This document shows positions 55,238-63,964 of a DNA stretch of 64,000 nucleotides, piece by piece. The stretch is from NCBI RefSeq assembly GCF_000980835.1, contig NZ_CP011312.1, positions 124,001-188,000 of the forward strand. The letters run 5' to 3'. Each line of letters starts with the position of its first letter. Position 1 is the stretch's first letter. The translations under genes were made by a program, and so were the position numbers. The stretch comes from Corynebacterium kutscheri. Lineage in GTDB: Bacteria > Actinomycetota > Actinomycetes > Mycobacteriales > Mycobacteriaceae. The notes beneath the pieces were generated by a model. It was not told the DNA's origin and ran no database searches. It saw only the letters and a program-made list of their open reading frames with translations.

Positions 55238-56581
55238 ATGAATGCTCGTCGCATCGTCGCCGCTACCTTGCTTAGCGCTCCATTGCTTTTTGGTGCTGCC
55301 TACTTTGCTGGCCACGACCTATCCGAAACATGGAACGCACAGGAAGCCACCGCCGCACCCACCGCAATCGACGATGCCCAGCTTGTCGACGCACGTCGTG
55401 CCACTGGTGAAGCAACGACTCAATCTGGTTTTCTTGTCGACGGTATCAGCCAGCTTGTCGACGGCACCAACCAACTTACATCCGGCGCAAACGAACTAGG
55501 AGCAGGCGCACTGAGCGCACGAGACGGCGCTCGCCAGCTTGCCGACGGACTTATCCAATTACAAGCCGGCACCGGACAACTTGGCGATGGTGCTACCGAG
55601 ATTGCCAACGGTATTGACACTGCGGTGAGCCAGCTTGTGGGGTTAGAAGCCGTGCGCGGACAGATCCTGACCGCCATTAATCAAGTGCGTGCCGAGATCG
55701 CCGGAGCTACCGATAAAGACACCGTCGAATTCCGTGAACAACTTGATGGCTTTAGCCAACAGGTAGAAAATTTTCACTTTGACCCGGCCACGATTACCGA
55801 GTTAGAACGACTACGCACCGGAAGCCGCGAATTAGCCAATCAGCTTGATGTCGCTGGCTATGGCTACCACGACGGCATCTACACCGCCACCAAAGGCGCG
55901 CAAGAACTCGCTTCCGGGCTAGATGAACTCGCGGGCGGGGTAGATGCGGCCATTGCCGGAGTCACCCAGCTAGATACCGGTGCGCAGCGGCTGAATACGA
56001 TGGCACATAACAATAAGGAGAAGATCGCTGGGATTCAACGGGCGCTTCCGGGAGCGCAAGCTGGTACCCCGGAAGCGACTGTTACACGCACTCTCGCCCC
56101 GCTTTATGCTTTCCTTATTGCTGCCGGAGTAATGCTCGGTGTGCTTGGCCGTCGTGGGCGAGTGGTGATACTTGTTAGCTTGTGTCTTGCTGCTATGACC
56201 GGTTTTTTGGCGGCGCTGATTGGTATCGGCGTTGGTGTTGGCGTAGCTAGTGCAATCGCTGGGGTAGGGCTTTTGCTCGCTGTGGTCACGGCGCTTGGCA
56301 CTGAGGCGGCAGTGCGCGTTCTCGGACAAAAGTCGCTTCCGGGGGTGGTTGTGGCGGCTATCGCACAGGTGGCCGTTATTGGTTGGGTGTGGACGCGTGC
56401 AGCAACACAGAGCGTTGATACGCTGTGGCAGGTACTAGCAGGGCTATTACCCTTGAATTATGCCACTACCGCGATAACAACACTTGGCAACGGTGGCTCG
56501 ATGGCCATGCTCTGGCTAGCGATTGGCGTGTTAGGTGCATTAGGTGCGGTGTCAGCGGGAGTAGTGCTGCGAGTTAGATAG
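55238..56581 (+). CDS. Membrane protein with xxxLxxG heptad repeats (YhgE/Pip-like)
   Basis: 447 aa. One N-terminal helix is followed by an external domain of Leu/Gly heptads (ISQLVDGTNQLTSGANELGA and similar, about residues 65-130 and 220-250), then six C-terminal helices. This is the layout of YhgE/Pip (phage-infection protein) relatives common in mycolate-containing actinobacteria. The external coiled part probably spans into the cell wall. The function is not established. Monocistronic, divergent from mnhA. Confidence 0.8.
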   Translation: MNARRIVAATLLSAPLLFGAAYFAGHDLSETWNAQEATAAPTAIDDAQLVDARRATGEATTQSGFLVDGISQLVDGTNQLTSGANELGAGALSARDGARQLADGLIQLQAGTGQLGDGATEIANGIDTAVSQLVGLEAVRGQILTAINQVRAEIAGATDKDTVEFREQLDGFSQQVENFHFDPATITELERLRTGSRELANQLDVAGYGYHDGIYTATKGAQELASGLDELAGGVDAAIAGVTQLDTGAQRLNTMAHNNKEKIAGIQRALPGAQAGTPEATVTRTLAPLYAFLIAAGVMLGVLGRRGRVVILVSLCLAAMTGFLAALIGIGVGVGVASAIAGVGLLLAVVTALGTEAAVRVLGQKSLPGVVVAAIAQVAVIGWVWTRAATQSVDTLWQVLAGLLPLNYATTAITTLGNGGSMAMLWLAIGVLGALGAVSAGVVLRVR

Positions 56582-56671
56582 ACGCGAGGATTGTGCGTCG
56601 AAAAGCTCTTTTGAGGCAAGTAAAAAGCGAGCCTGATCGCTGCGCTAAAAGGCAGAATCTAGACTCGCTTA

Positions 56672-56748
56672 TGGTCGGGATAACAGGATTTGAACCTGCG
56701 ACCCCCTCGTCCCGAACGAGGTGCGCTACCAAGCTGCGCCATATCCCG
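56672..56748 (-). tRNA. tRNA-Pro, anticodon CGG
   Basis: 77 nt including an encoded CCA. Acceptor CGGGATA pairs with TATCCCG, the discriminator is A, anticodon stem CCTCG/CGAGG encloses TTCGGGA (anticodon CGG), and the T-loop is GTTCAAATC. Unlike the two tRNA-Ser genes, the CCA is encoded. Confidence 0.97.
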
Positions 56749-56828
56749 TGGTCGTAAATTGAACTTACTCCTCAGCGAAAGCTGGCGCAAAAAAGCAGCT
56801 AACTAGCTAGTGTTTTGCCAGCGTTAAG

Positions 56829-57701
56829 CTAGCGACGCTCGGTAACACGCACCAGAGTTGCAGACGGCCGACAAAACAGACGCACCGGGGCGAACTTGGA
56901 CTGGCCGAGGCCGTTGGAAACATGCATGGCCATGCCGTCGAAGGTATGCAACCCGGAAGCGCGTTTAGGATCAATTCCACAGTTGGTCACGATCGCTCTT
57001 TCTCCCGGAAGCGCGATTTGGCCGCCGTGAGTGTGCCCGGAAAAGGAAATGTCGTAGCCGTCGGCAGCAAAACGACGCAGCACGCGCGGTTCAGGAGAAT
57101 GCGACAAAGCAATAGCTAAATCCGCTTCCGGGTTGGGAGGACCTGCGATCTGGTCGTAATCGTCGAGATCATGATGCGGATCGTCCACCCCGGCGGCTGC
57201 AATTTTAATGCCAGCAGTGAACTCATGTCGTGCTTGATTAGCATCAAGCCAGCCGTGTTCAATAAAAGCCGCTCGCATGCCCTGCCAGGGAAGATCAATC
57301 TGTGACGGCGTACGTTTCTTTCCGGTAAGGTAGATCAGCGGGTTGACCATCCGCGGCGCCCAGTAGTCGTTGGTACCAAAACAAAACAGTCCAGGGCGGC
57401 GCAGTAGCGGGTTAAGCGCTTGTAATACATAAGGGACGGCTTTTTCGTCGGAAAGATTATCGCCGGTGTTAATCACTAGATCTGGGTTTAATTTATCCAG
57501 TTCGGCGACCCATTGTTGCTTTGCGGTCTGGTTGGGGATCATATGCAGATCCGAAATATGCAAAATGTTAAAGCTTTCTTTAGCGCGTAGTGTACCTTTT
57601 GCCAGTAGTGGCACACTGACTTCCTTTAACCGGAAGCGAGTGGTCTCATAGACCGCGTAGGCGGTAGTAGCGGCGGTAACCCCTAGGGCAGTTTTGAACA
57701 T
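56829..57701 (-). CDS. Metallophosphoesterase
   Basis: 290 aa. A calcineurin-like phosphoesterase anchored by an N-terminal hydrophobic stretch (ALGVTAATTAYAVYETT). Metal ligands are visible in order: NILHISDLHMIPNQ (D-x-H), VINTGDNLSD (G-D), CFGTNDYWAP (in place of GNHD), IALSHSPEP and ISFSGHTHGGQI. The GNHD motif reads GTNDYW here, a common variant in this subfamily. The frame extends 70 codons further, but ATG 57701 has GGAGG upstream. The substrate is unknown. Confidence 0.9.
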   Translation of the reverse strand: MFKTALGVTAATTAYAVYETTRFRLKEVSVPLLAKGTLRAKESFNILHISDLHMIPNQTAKQQWVAELDKLNPDLVINTGDNLSDEKAVPYVLQALNPLLRRPGLFCFGTNDYWAPRMVNPLIYLTGKKRTPSQIDLPWQGMRAAFIEHGWLDANQARHEFTAGIKIAAAGVDDPHHDLDDYDQIAGPPNPEADLAIALSHSPEPRVLRRFAADGYDISFSGHTHGGQIALPGERAIVTNCGIDPKRASGLHTFDGMAMHVSNGLGQSKFAPVRLFCRPSATLVRVTERR

Positions 57702-57735
57702 CGACACCTCCATAACCCTAGTACACTCCAACTTT

Positions 57736-58179
57736 ATGACCTTAAAAGCAACCATCCGTGAAGATATGACCGCTGCTATGAAAGCACGCGATAAACAACG
57801 TACCGGCGCCTTGCGCATGCTGCTCGCAGCCATCCAGCAGGAAGAAACCAATGGTACAAAACATGATGTCGATGACGCCACAACACTGAAAATCATTGCC
57901 CGTGAGATCAAAAAGCGTCGTGAATCCGCTGAGCTCTACGCTGCAAATGGTCGCCAAGAGCTTGCCGACGCAGAACTTTTCGAAGCCAGCGTCTTCGAGA
58001 CCTACCAGCCCGCTCAGCTTGATGACGACAGCCTCAACACACTGGTTGCAGAGGTGATCGCCGCCATACCAGGCGAGGCCACGATGGGCCAGGTGATGAA
58101 GCTAGCCCAAGAAAAAGCTTCCGGAAGAGTTGACGGAAAACGCCTATCGACGGCCGTGCGCGCAGCCCTGGGCAACTAA
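57736..58179 (+). CDS. GatB/YqeY domain-containing protein
   Basis: 147 aa. YqeY family: LKATIREDMTAAMKARDKQ, LRMLLAAIQQEE, IIAREIKKRRESAELYAANG and the C-terminal GQVMKLAQEKASGRVDGKRL are standard segments, similar to the tail domain of GatB. A role in tRNA-dependent amidation is suspected but unproven. The start ATG 57736 is chosen over one 14 codons upstream inside the divergent phosphoesterase gene. Its stop overlaps the stop of the convergent pbp1A gene by 4 bp. Confidence 0.88.
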   Translation: MTLKATIREDMTAAMKARDKQRTGALRMLLAAIQQEETNGTKHDVDDATTLKIIAREIKKRRESAELYAANGRQELADAELFEASVFETYQPAQLDDDSLNTLVAEVIAAIPGEATMGQVMKLAQEKASGRVDGKRLSTAVRAALGN

Positions 58180-60530
58180 CGCCCGCCGAGCAACTGCTGA
58201 AGCAAGCTTTCGATATTGTCTTGGATATCGTTAGCTTGCGGCTCAGGTCGAGTAACCTCTCGTGGTGTGGGGCGTGTGGTCGTGCCATCAGAGACATAAA
58301 CAGTTACCGTCGAACCCCGGCGAAGTGGCAGCGTGGCTTCGACACGCACCACATCGTCGCGGGCAATTCCGTTTCCGGGAGCTAATTGAGTTAATACTGA
58401 ATACCCCTGTTCCTCAAGCTCTCTGCGCACATCCGCAATTGGTCGACCAGCGTAGCGAGAACTCAAGCTAGCGCCTGCGCCCTGATCAAAACTCAAATCA
58501 TATCCCGGAAGCGCTCCTTGGGCTGCGCCGAGACGAGAAGCAGCAGCGAACCAGGTTCGCGCAGGCTCATTGCCACCAAACATGGTGCCGGAGCCGCATT
58601 GACGAGCTGGGCCAGTACACAGTGGTGAATTAGAGGTGCCGTCGTTATAGATGTAAGTTGCGGCTGCAAAATTGTCATTCAGGCCTAAAAAGGCAGAAGA
58701 ATAGTGAGACTCGGTGGTGCCAGTTTTGGCGGCTAATGGTGAGTTCCAACCATAGGCGCGAGCCGCATCGGTAGCGGTTCCCTTGATCGAGTCGTCGCTC
58801 ATGCCGTTAACTAGCGCATCAGCAATTTCGCCACTGAGGGCTTGCTCGCAGGCCGGGCGTTCGATATAAATCTCGTTTCCGGAAGCATCAGTGACCTTAT
58901 CGACGGGATTTGGCTCACACCACACGCCCCCGGAAGCGAGTGTCGCTGCGACATTGGATAATTCCAGAGCATTGACCGCTGTTGGGCCAAGAGTATAGGA
59001 ACCTAAGTTGTGGTCCTTGACATAGTTGGCAATGGAGCTGGTGCCGTCGAAAGTTCCTTCCTGTGCGTAACTACGTAGTCCCATTTTCACAGAAAGATCC
59101 ACCACAGGCTCTACGCCTACTCGCTCAATAAGCTGCACAAAAGTAGTGTTGGGAGAGTATGCGAGAGCGTCACGTAGCGTCATTTGTGGTGCGTAGGAAC
59201 CCGAATTTTCCACGCAATAGGTGTTTGCAGGACAGTTGGCGGCTCCGCCCTCACCGAGTCCCACAGCCTCGTAACGCGCCGGCACGTTAAGCATGGTGTT
59301 CAGGCCATATCCCTGTTCAAGGGCTACAGCAGCGGTGAAAATCTTGAAAATCGAGCCTGCACCATTACCAACTAACGACGATGCTTGTGGGAAGACGGTT
59401 TCGCCGGCTTCAAGATCAAGCCCGTAGCTACGCGAAGAAGTCATCGCCAAAATGTTTCGGGAGTCCTTTCCAGGAGCGATAATATTCATGACTTCGGCTA
59501 CACCGTTGGTTTGTCCGTTTACCTGTCCGGAAGCGGCTTCATGCGCAACGGCCTGAATTTCTGGATCCAAAGTGGTTTTAATCGTGTAGCTGCCACGGGT
59601 GAGCTGGTCGGTGCTTAGGCCTTTTTCGTCGAGGTAGCGCAGAACATAGTCGCAGAAAAACCCACTGTCCCCGGAAGCGATACAGCCGTTGGCTAAGTTA
59701 GTTGGGGTTTCGAGAACACCGAGAGGCTCTAGTGAGAAACTTGCTGCCGCTTCCGGGGCGAGAACACCGGCGTCCACCATTGCTTGTAGCACTGTGTTGC
59801 GTCGCTCGGTGACCCCTTCCGGGTTGGTGTACGGGTTTAGATACGACGACGACTGCACAATACCGGCCAGCATTGCTGATTGTGGCACATTGAGTTCAGC
59901 TGCCGGGATACCAAAATAAGTTTGTGCAGCTGCTTCGATACCGTAGGCGTTATTGCCAAAGGGGATGAGATTGAGGTAGCGGGTAAGGATTTCGTCTTTG
60001 CTAAGTTGCGCGTCGATAGCACTGGCCATGCGCATTTCGCGTAGCTTACGTGGGATCGAGGTCTCGGTGGCGGCAGTCTGTTCGTCTTCGGTTGCCGATG
60101 CCACCAGTAGGAGATAGTTTTTTACATACTGCTGGTCAATTGTCGAGGCACCCTGTTCGACCCCGCCGGCTAATAAGTTGGTGGCAATTGCGCGTAAATT
60201 GCCTTGGATATCTACGCCGTTGTGCTCATAGAAACGTCGATCCTCGATCGCGACAATGGCATCTTTGATGGTCTGGGAGATTTGTTCACTAGTTATTTCG
60301 TAACGACGCTGTGTGTATAACCATGCGATGGGCGTGTCGTTTTTATCCGTGATGGTAGTTACTCCCGGTGTTTGGGCAACGGTGAGATCTTCCAAATTCG
60401 ATTGCATAGTGTCGTTGGTTCGTTCCACGGCGACGGCAGAAATAGCTGCCACAGGTGCGGTTGCAATGGCACCGGCTACGCCAATAGCGGCAGTAGCGGC
60501 AACGAGCTTAGTTAAAGAATTCCAGACGGT
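58176..60530 (-). CDS. pbp1A: Class A penicillin-binding protein 1A with PASTA domain
   Basis: 784 aa from GTG 60530. A bifunctional peptidoglycan synthase: an N-terminal membrane helix, glycosyltransferase domain (AIEDRRFYEHNGVDIQG with the catalytic Glu, GASTIDQQYVKN), then transpeptidase with SIFK (Ser nucleophile), SPN and KTGT motifs. A C-terminal PASTA domain (IADVRRELEEQGYSVL) may sense muropeptides. The locus next to whcA matches C. glutamicum pbp1a. The frame continues 33 codons upstream, but that part has no ribosome-binding site. Confidence 0.93.
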   Translation of the reverse strand, partial: TVWNSLTKLVAATAAIGVAGAIATAPVAAISAVAVERTNDTMQSNLEDLTVAQTPGVTTITDKNDTPIAWLYTQRRYEITSEQISQTIKDAIVAIEDRRFYEHNGVDIQGNLRAIATNLLAGGVEQGASTIDQQYVKNYLLLVASATEDEQTAATETSIPRKLREMRMASAIDAQLSKDEILTRYLNLIPFGNNAYGIEAAAQTYFGIPAAELNVPQSAMLAGIVQSSSYLNPYTNPEGVTERRNTVLQAMVDAGVLAPEAAASFSLEPLGVLETPTNLANGCIASGDSGFFCDYVLRYLDEKGLSTDQLTRGSYTIKTTLDPEIQAVAHEAASGQVNGQTNGVAEVMNIIAPGKDSRNILAMTSSRSYGLDLEAGETVFPQASSLVGNGAGSIFKIFTAAVALEQGYGLNTMLNVPARYEAVGLGEGGAANCPANTYCVENSGSYAPQMTLRDALAYSPNTTFVQLIERVGVEPVVDLSVKMGLRSYAQEGTFDGTSSIANYVKDHNLGSYTLGPTAVNALELSNVAATLASGGVWCEPNPVDKVTDASGNEIYIERPACEQALSGEIADALVNGMSDDSIKGTATDAARAYGWNSPLAAKTGTTESHYSSAFLGLNDNFAAATYIYNDGTSNSPLCTGPARQCGSGTMFGGNEPARTWFAAASRLGAAQGALPGYDLSFDQGAGASLSSRYAGRPIADVRRELEEQGYSVLTQLAPGNGIARDDVVRVEATLPLRRGSTVTVYVSDGTTTRPTPREVTRPEPQANDIQDNIESLLQQLLGGR

Positions 60531-60613
60531 CACCTCATTTACCCTACTTGGCTTTGCGACGAAGGGGGAATGGGGTAAACCCCCACAAAGTGTGATGCAT
60601 TCGACTAGACGGG

Positions 60614-60639
60614 GCATTTGTGAATACACTTACAAATGC
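60614..60639. promoter_or_regulatory. Palindrome with GlxR-like core between pbp1A and whcA
   Basis: GCATTTGT-N10-ACAAATGC, perfect 8-bp arms. Inside it TGTGAATACACTTACA (60619-60634) resembles the GlxR/CRP consensus TGTGANNTANNTCACA. It sits in the divergent 166-bp gap, 58 bp before the whcA ATG, so it could control both genes. Confidence 0.45.
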
Positions 60640-60696
60640 GTAAAGCTTTATTCGGCCGCGACCTTCTATCAACTAGCGAAACATAGGAGAAAATCC

Positions 60697-61035
60697 ATGA
60701 CCACAACAATTGCTAACGAGACTCAGCACAGCCCGTACGTATCGTTGGCGTCTTCGGTTGAATGTGGTGATTGGGTTAGTCAAGCAAACTGTCGCCATGG
60801 TGATCCAGATGCACTTTTTGTTAAAGGTGCGGCACAACGTCGTGCTGCAATGATTTGCCGCCAGTGTCCAGTGCTCAACCAATGCCGCGCCGATGCATTA
60901 GATAACAAGGTTGAATTCGGTGTCTGGGGAGGACTTACCGAACGCCAGCGTCGAGCCATTTTGCGTAACAACCCACACATTAAAAGTTGGGCAGACTACA
61001 TAGAAAATGGTGGAGAAATCTACAACCTTCTCTAG
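60697..61035 (+). CDS. whcA: WhiB-family iron-sulfur regulator (WhcA-type)
   Basis: 112 aa. Four Cys bind a [4Fe-4S] cluster (Cys32, Cys54, Cys57, Cys63, with C-x2-C-x5-C), followed by the WhiB turn GVWGG (75-79) and basic LTERQRRAILRN. The position beside pbp1A identifies it with corynebacterial whcA (WhiB4 type), reported as a negative regulator of oxidative stress genes. AGGAGA precedes ATG 60697; a long upstream open frame is a shadow of pbp1A. Confidence 0.9.
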   Translation: MTTTIANETQHSPYVSLASSVECGDWVSQANCRHGDPDALFVKGAAQRRAAMICRQCPVLNQCRADALDNKVEFGVWGGLTERQRRAILRNNPHIKSWADYIENGGEIYNLL

Positions 61036-61057
61036 ACAGTGACGTATCCTTATTTCC

Positions 61058-61213
61058 ATGACTAAATGGGAATATGCAACTGTGCCTTTAATCACTCATG
61101 CCACTAAACAAATTCTCGACTCCTGGGGTGAAGACGGCTGGGAACTTGTTAGCGTCGTCCCCGGCCCTAACCCAGAAAACGTGGTGGCTTATCTCAAGCG
61201 TGAGGTGCAGTAA
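61058..61213 (+). CDS. DUF4177 small protein
   Basis: 51 aa: MTKWEYATVPLITHATKQIL, then DSWGEDGWELVSVVPGP and VVAYLKREVQ. The W-E-Y and DGWELVSV elements are the DUF4177 signature, conserved next to RidA in corynebacteria. It begins 22 bp after whcA and its TAA directly abuts the ATG of the RidA gene, so it is part of an operon. Function unknown. Confidence 0.82.
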   Translation: MTKWEYATVPLITHATKQILDSWGEDGWELVSVVPGPNPENVVAYLKREVQ

Positions 61214-61669
61214 ATGCGCCCATCGGAAAGACTTCGCGAACTAGGCATTGAGCTGCCTACAGTAGCCGCTCCCGTGGCCGCATACGTTCCGGCAATCAAA
61301 ACTGGAAACCAGGTGTGGACATCTGGGCAGCTTCCGTTTGTTGACGGCGTGCTTCCTGCTACCGGAAAGCTAGGTGTTGATGTCTCCCCGGAAGCGGGTC
61401 AAAATTATGCGCGTCAGGCTGCGTTAAACGCGCTAGCTGCAATTGATGCGCTGGTTGGGATCGATAATGTTGCTCGGGTGCTTAAAGTTGTTGGATTCGT
61501 CGCTTCCGGGGAAGGCTTTGGTGGCCAACCGGCAGTGATTAATGGTGCATCTAACCTTATGGCGGAAGTATTCGGCGCTTCCGGGGAACATGCACGTTCT
61601 GCTGTGGGGGTAGCCGAGCTTCCACTCAATGCGCCAGTAGAAGTCGAGGTTATCGTCGAGCTTCGCTAA
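61214..61669 (+). CDS. RidA/YjgF-family protein
   Basis: 151 aa. Usually an imine/enamine deaminase that removes reactive PLP-enzyme by-products. VWTSGQLPFVDGVLPATGKLG and QNYARQAALNALAAIDA match the YjgF fold; the C-terminal VGVAELPLNAPVEVEVIVEL is standard. In canonical RidA an Arg in the R-x-A-x-x-V motif binds substrate; here ARSAVGVAELP keeps it. It abuts the DUF4177 gene and precedes the MBL gene by 10 bp. Confidence 0.9.
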   Translation: MRPSERLRELGIELPTVAAPVAAYVPAIKTGNQVWTSGQLPFVDGVLPATGKLGVDVSPEAGQNYARQAALNALAAIDALVGIDNVARVLKVVGFVASGEGFGGQPAVINGASNLMAEVFGASGEHARSAVGVAELPLNAPVEVEVIVELR

Positions 61670-61679
61670 GCTAACTGCT

Positions 61680-62495
61680 ATGGAGCATCCTGCTTATAGC
61701 CTACTGCGTCCAGTTACCCCCTCTGTTGGCGTCGTATTGTGCCCGAATCCTGGGTATGCGTCATTGGAGGGGACTAATTCGTGGGTGGTGCGCGCCCCAG
61801 AGGACTCACATAGTATCGTGATTGATCCAGGCCCGGACGATGAGGGGCATCTTAATGTTCTGAATGCTAAAGCACACGAGGTCGGCCTGATTCTTCTTAC
61901 TCATCGCCACCATGATCATGCTGACGGGGCACCTCGCTTCCGTCAGCTTACTGGTGCACCTGTTGCTGCTTTTGATCCTTCCTACTGTATTGCCACCCCG
62001 GAAGCGCTTTTCGACGGCCAGATCATCACTGTTGATGGGGTCACTCCGCAGCTTGAAGTCGTGCATACTCCAGGGCATACGGCAGATTCAGTGTGTCTTT
62101 TTGTGTGGTCGGGTAGTCCGCATGAATCCACTCTGGAAGGGATTATTACCGGTGATACGATTGCTGGTCGGCATACGACTATGATCTCGGAAACTGACGG
62201 TAATTTAGGTGATTATTTGCATACGCTTGAATTGTTGGAGAAACGTGGCAAAAACGTAAAGTTGCTTCCGGGGCATGGGCCCGACGGCGAGGACGTTTCA
62301 AGTTACGCGCGGTGGTATATCCGTCGGCGTCAGCAACGTCTTGATCAGATTCGTGCGGCACAGCAAAAGTTTGGTCAGGACATGCCGCTAAAACAGCTTA
62401 TCGACGAAATATATGACGATGTCGATCCTGTGCTTCGTGGCGCTGCGGAACAGTCTACTCGGGTAGCATTGCGCTATTTAGCGCAACAGCAGTAA
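61680..62495 (+). CDS. Metallo-beta-lactamase-fold hydrolase (LACTB2-like)
   Basis: 271 aa. The metal motif is THRHHDHADG (HxHxDH), followed by VVHTPGHTADS, IITGDTIAG and LLPGHGPDG, which complete the MBL dinuclear site. The C-terminal helical extension (RWYIRRRQQRLDQI) resembles LACTB2/RNase Z-side relatives. It is co-oriented with RidA, 10 bp apart. The substrate is unknown; in C. glutamicum a similar gene lies beside glxR. Confidence 0.9.
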   Translation: MEHPAYSLLRPVTPSVGVVLCPNPGYASLEGTNSWVVRAPEDSHSIVIDPGPDDEGHLNVLNAKAHEVGLILLTHRHHDHADGAPRFRQLTGAPVAAFDPSYCIATPEALFDGQIITVDGVTPQLEVVHTPGHTADSVCLFVWSGSPHESTLEGIITGDTIAGRHTTMISETDGNLGDYLHTLELLEKRGKNVKLLPGHGPDGEDVSSYARWYIRRRQQRLDQIRAAQQKFGQDMPLKQLIDEIYDDVDPVLRGAAEQSTRVALRYLAQQQ

Positions 62496-62496
62496 C

Positions 62497-63762
62497 TTAC
62501 GCGGCTGCATATACTGGATGCGCGATACTGTCGGCGTAGAGTTTGACTAATTCTCCGGCAGAAAGTCGGCGAACTGGCATGTGGTTGACGCGTGCTTTTC
62601 CGGAAGAGAAGTATACCCATTCCAATTCGCCTTGATTGTTGCGTTGGATACGGGCGCGTTTTGTGGTGCATTCACGGTGGTGGCGCGGGCATAACATGGC
62701 GAGATTCTCTATGGTAGTTGCCCCGCCTTGGGAAAAATCAACAATATGATGTCCTTGCCCGAAGCGCGCTTGTTCGGTGCAGTCTGGGTGGGCGCACAGG
62801 ATTTGGTGTGCGGATGCCATGGCGATGTGTTTGGTATTGAACCAGCGTCGCTCGATTCGTACCGCGACCTCGGGTTGTAGCGTTAGATCGTCGTAGACCA
62901 CTGCCCAGCCATGATTGCTGAGTTTGTCGTCGATACGCTCGTAGATTGTGCGCCCATCAGTTAGGCTAAAAGCCTTGCGCTCAGTACCGTTAAAGAGCTC
63001 ACTGGCGAACATAATCGCGCAGGGCTCAAGTCCTTTTTGACGCAGGGTGTTGTTGTCTGAGCAGGTGCAAATATTTGTGCAATTGCATTTATTCGGAGTC
63101 GCTTCCGGAAGCGGGGTCATGCCCTCGCGCAGCATCTTGAGGATAACATCTCCACGGATGTGGCTGTCGGTGCGCCCGCTTCGATGGGTTTGTTGTGCTT
63201 TGACTTGGACATTTATGTATTCAGCGATATCGGAAAATTGCTTTTCGACGAAGCGTGCGGTCAGATATCGGTTTCCTTCCCCATCGACAGCAGAAAGATT
63301 TGCTCGCGTCGTTGGGTGAAAAGAGCTGCTTTTATTGAGCTGACGTGTGCGGTCTTTAGCCTGTGCATTAAGTTCAGTCCAGCTAAGACGTTTTGCTTGC
63401 GTAACTAGCTCTAGAAACAGTTGGGTGCGGGTTGTGGTGACGTCGGTACGCAGTTGTTTGACGTATTTGAAAATTGTACATAGCTTATCCACGCTTAATT
63501 CATCACGTTGTGCAATATCGCGGATTTTTATTAATCGTTCCAAATCGGCACGGTATTCTTCCCGTTCTGCTTCCGAGGCAGTTTTCTTCGGTGTAGTAGG
63601 ACTAAATAAAAATTTACCTAATCTCTGCCAGTCGCGAATAACCTTCGGCGGACTACCAAAACGCATTGACAGCTCGTCGGCGGAGTTTTTGCTGGTATGA
63701 ACAGCCACGATAAGTGCGATACCCAGACGGGAAACAGAAGTAAGAAGTTCGAAAATATTCAT
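62497..63762 (-). CDS. DUF222/HNH endonuclease-domain protein
   Basis: 421 aa. An N-terminal DUF222-type helical region is followed by a C-terminal HNH motif with zinc-type Cys: CAHPDCTEQARFGQGHHIVD, then TTIENLAMLCPRHHREC. This family is abundant in corynebacteria and mycobacteria and its role is unclear; many lie near mobile elements. A Cys-rich insert CNCTNICTCSDN at mid-length is unusual. The end is tail-to-tail with the MBL gene (1 bp gap). The start MNIFELLTSVSRL at 63762 has no strong Shine-Dalgarno. Confidence 0.85.
   Translation of the reverse strand: MNIFELLTSVSRLGIALIVAVHTSKNSADELSMRFGSPPKVIRDWQRLGKFLFSPTTPKKTASEAEREEYRADLERLIKIRDIAQRDELSVDKLCTIFKYVKQLRTDVTTTRTQLFLELVTQAKRLSWTELNAQAKDRTRQLNKSSSFHPTTRANLSAVDGEGNRYLTARFVEKQFSDIAEYINVQVKAQQTHRSGRTDSHIRGDVILKMLREGMTPLPEATPNKCNCTNICTCSDNNTLRQKGLEPCAIMFASELFNGTERKAFSLTDGRTIYERIDDKLSNHGWAVVYDDLTLQPEVAVRIERRWFNTKHIAMASAHQILCAHPDCTEQARFGQGHHIVDFSQGGATTIENLAMLCPRHHRECTTKRARIQRNNQGELEWVYFSSGKARVNHMPVRRLSAGELVKLYADSIAHPVYAAA
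63101..63112. repeat. Palindromic double copy of the GCTTCCGG word
   Basis: GCTTCCGGAAGC inside the HNH gene. See the finding on the iterated word. Confidence 0.8.
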
Positions 63763-63918
63763 AGCTTGACGTTAAAATGATTTTCGTCTTTCTGCAAGAC
63801 CTGCTATGAAATCTGTGGAAAACTATGAGAAATGAGGTATCTCTCACATGAGAATTCCACAGATTTTATCGAAAATGTTATGTTCTATTTTATTCTTAAT
63901 AAAAATGTGCTAAAGAAC

Positions 63919-63949
63919 GAAAAAGGCCACCGGTAAAATACCGGCGGCC
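63919..63949 (-). terminator. Terminator after glxR (minus strand)
   Basis: The stem is GGCCaCCGGTA / TACCGGcGGCC (63925-63935, 63939-63949), with one mismatch and a 3-nt loop. The minus strand then reads a T run (63919-63924). It follows the glxR stop by 15 bp. Confidence 0.85.
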
Positions 63950-63964
63950 TGCGGATTTAATAAA

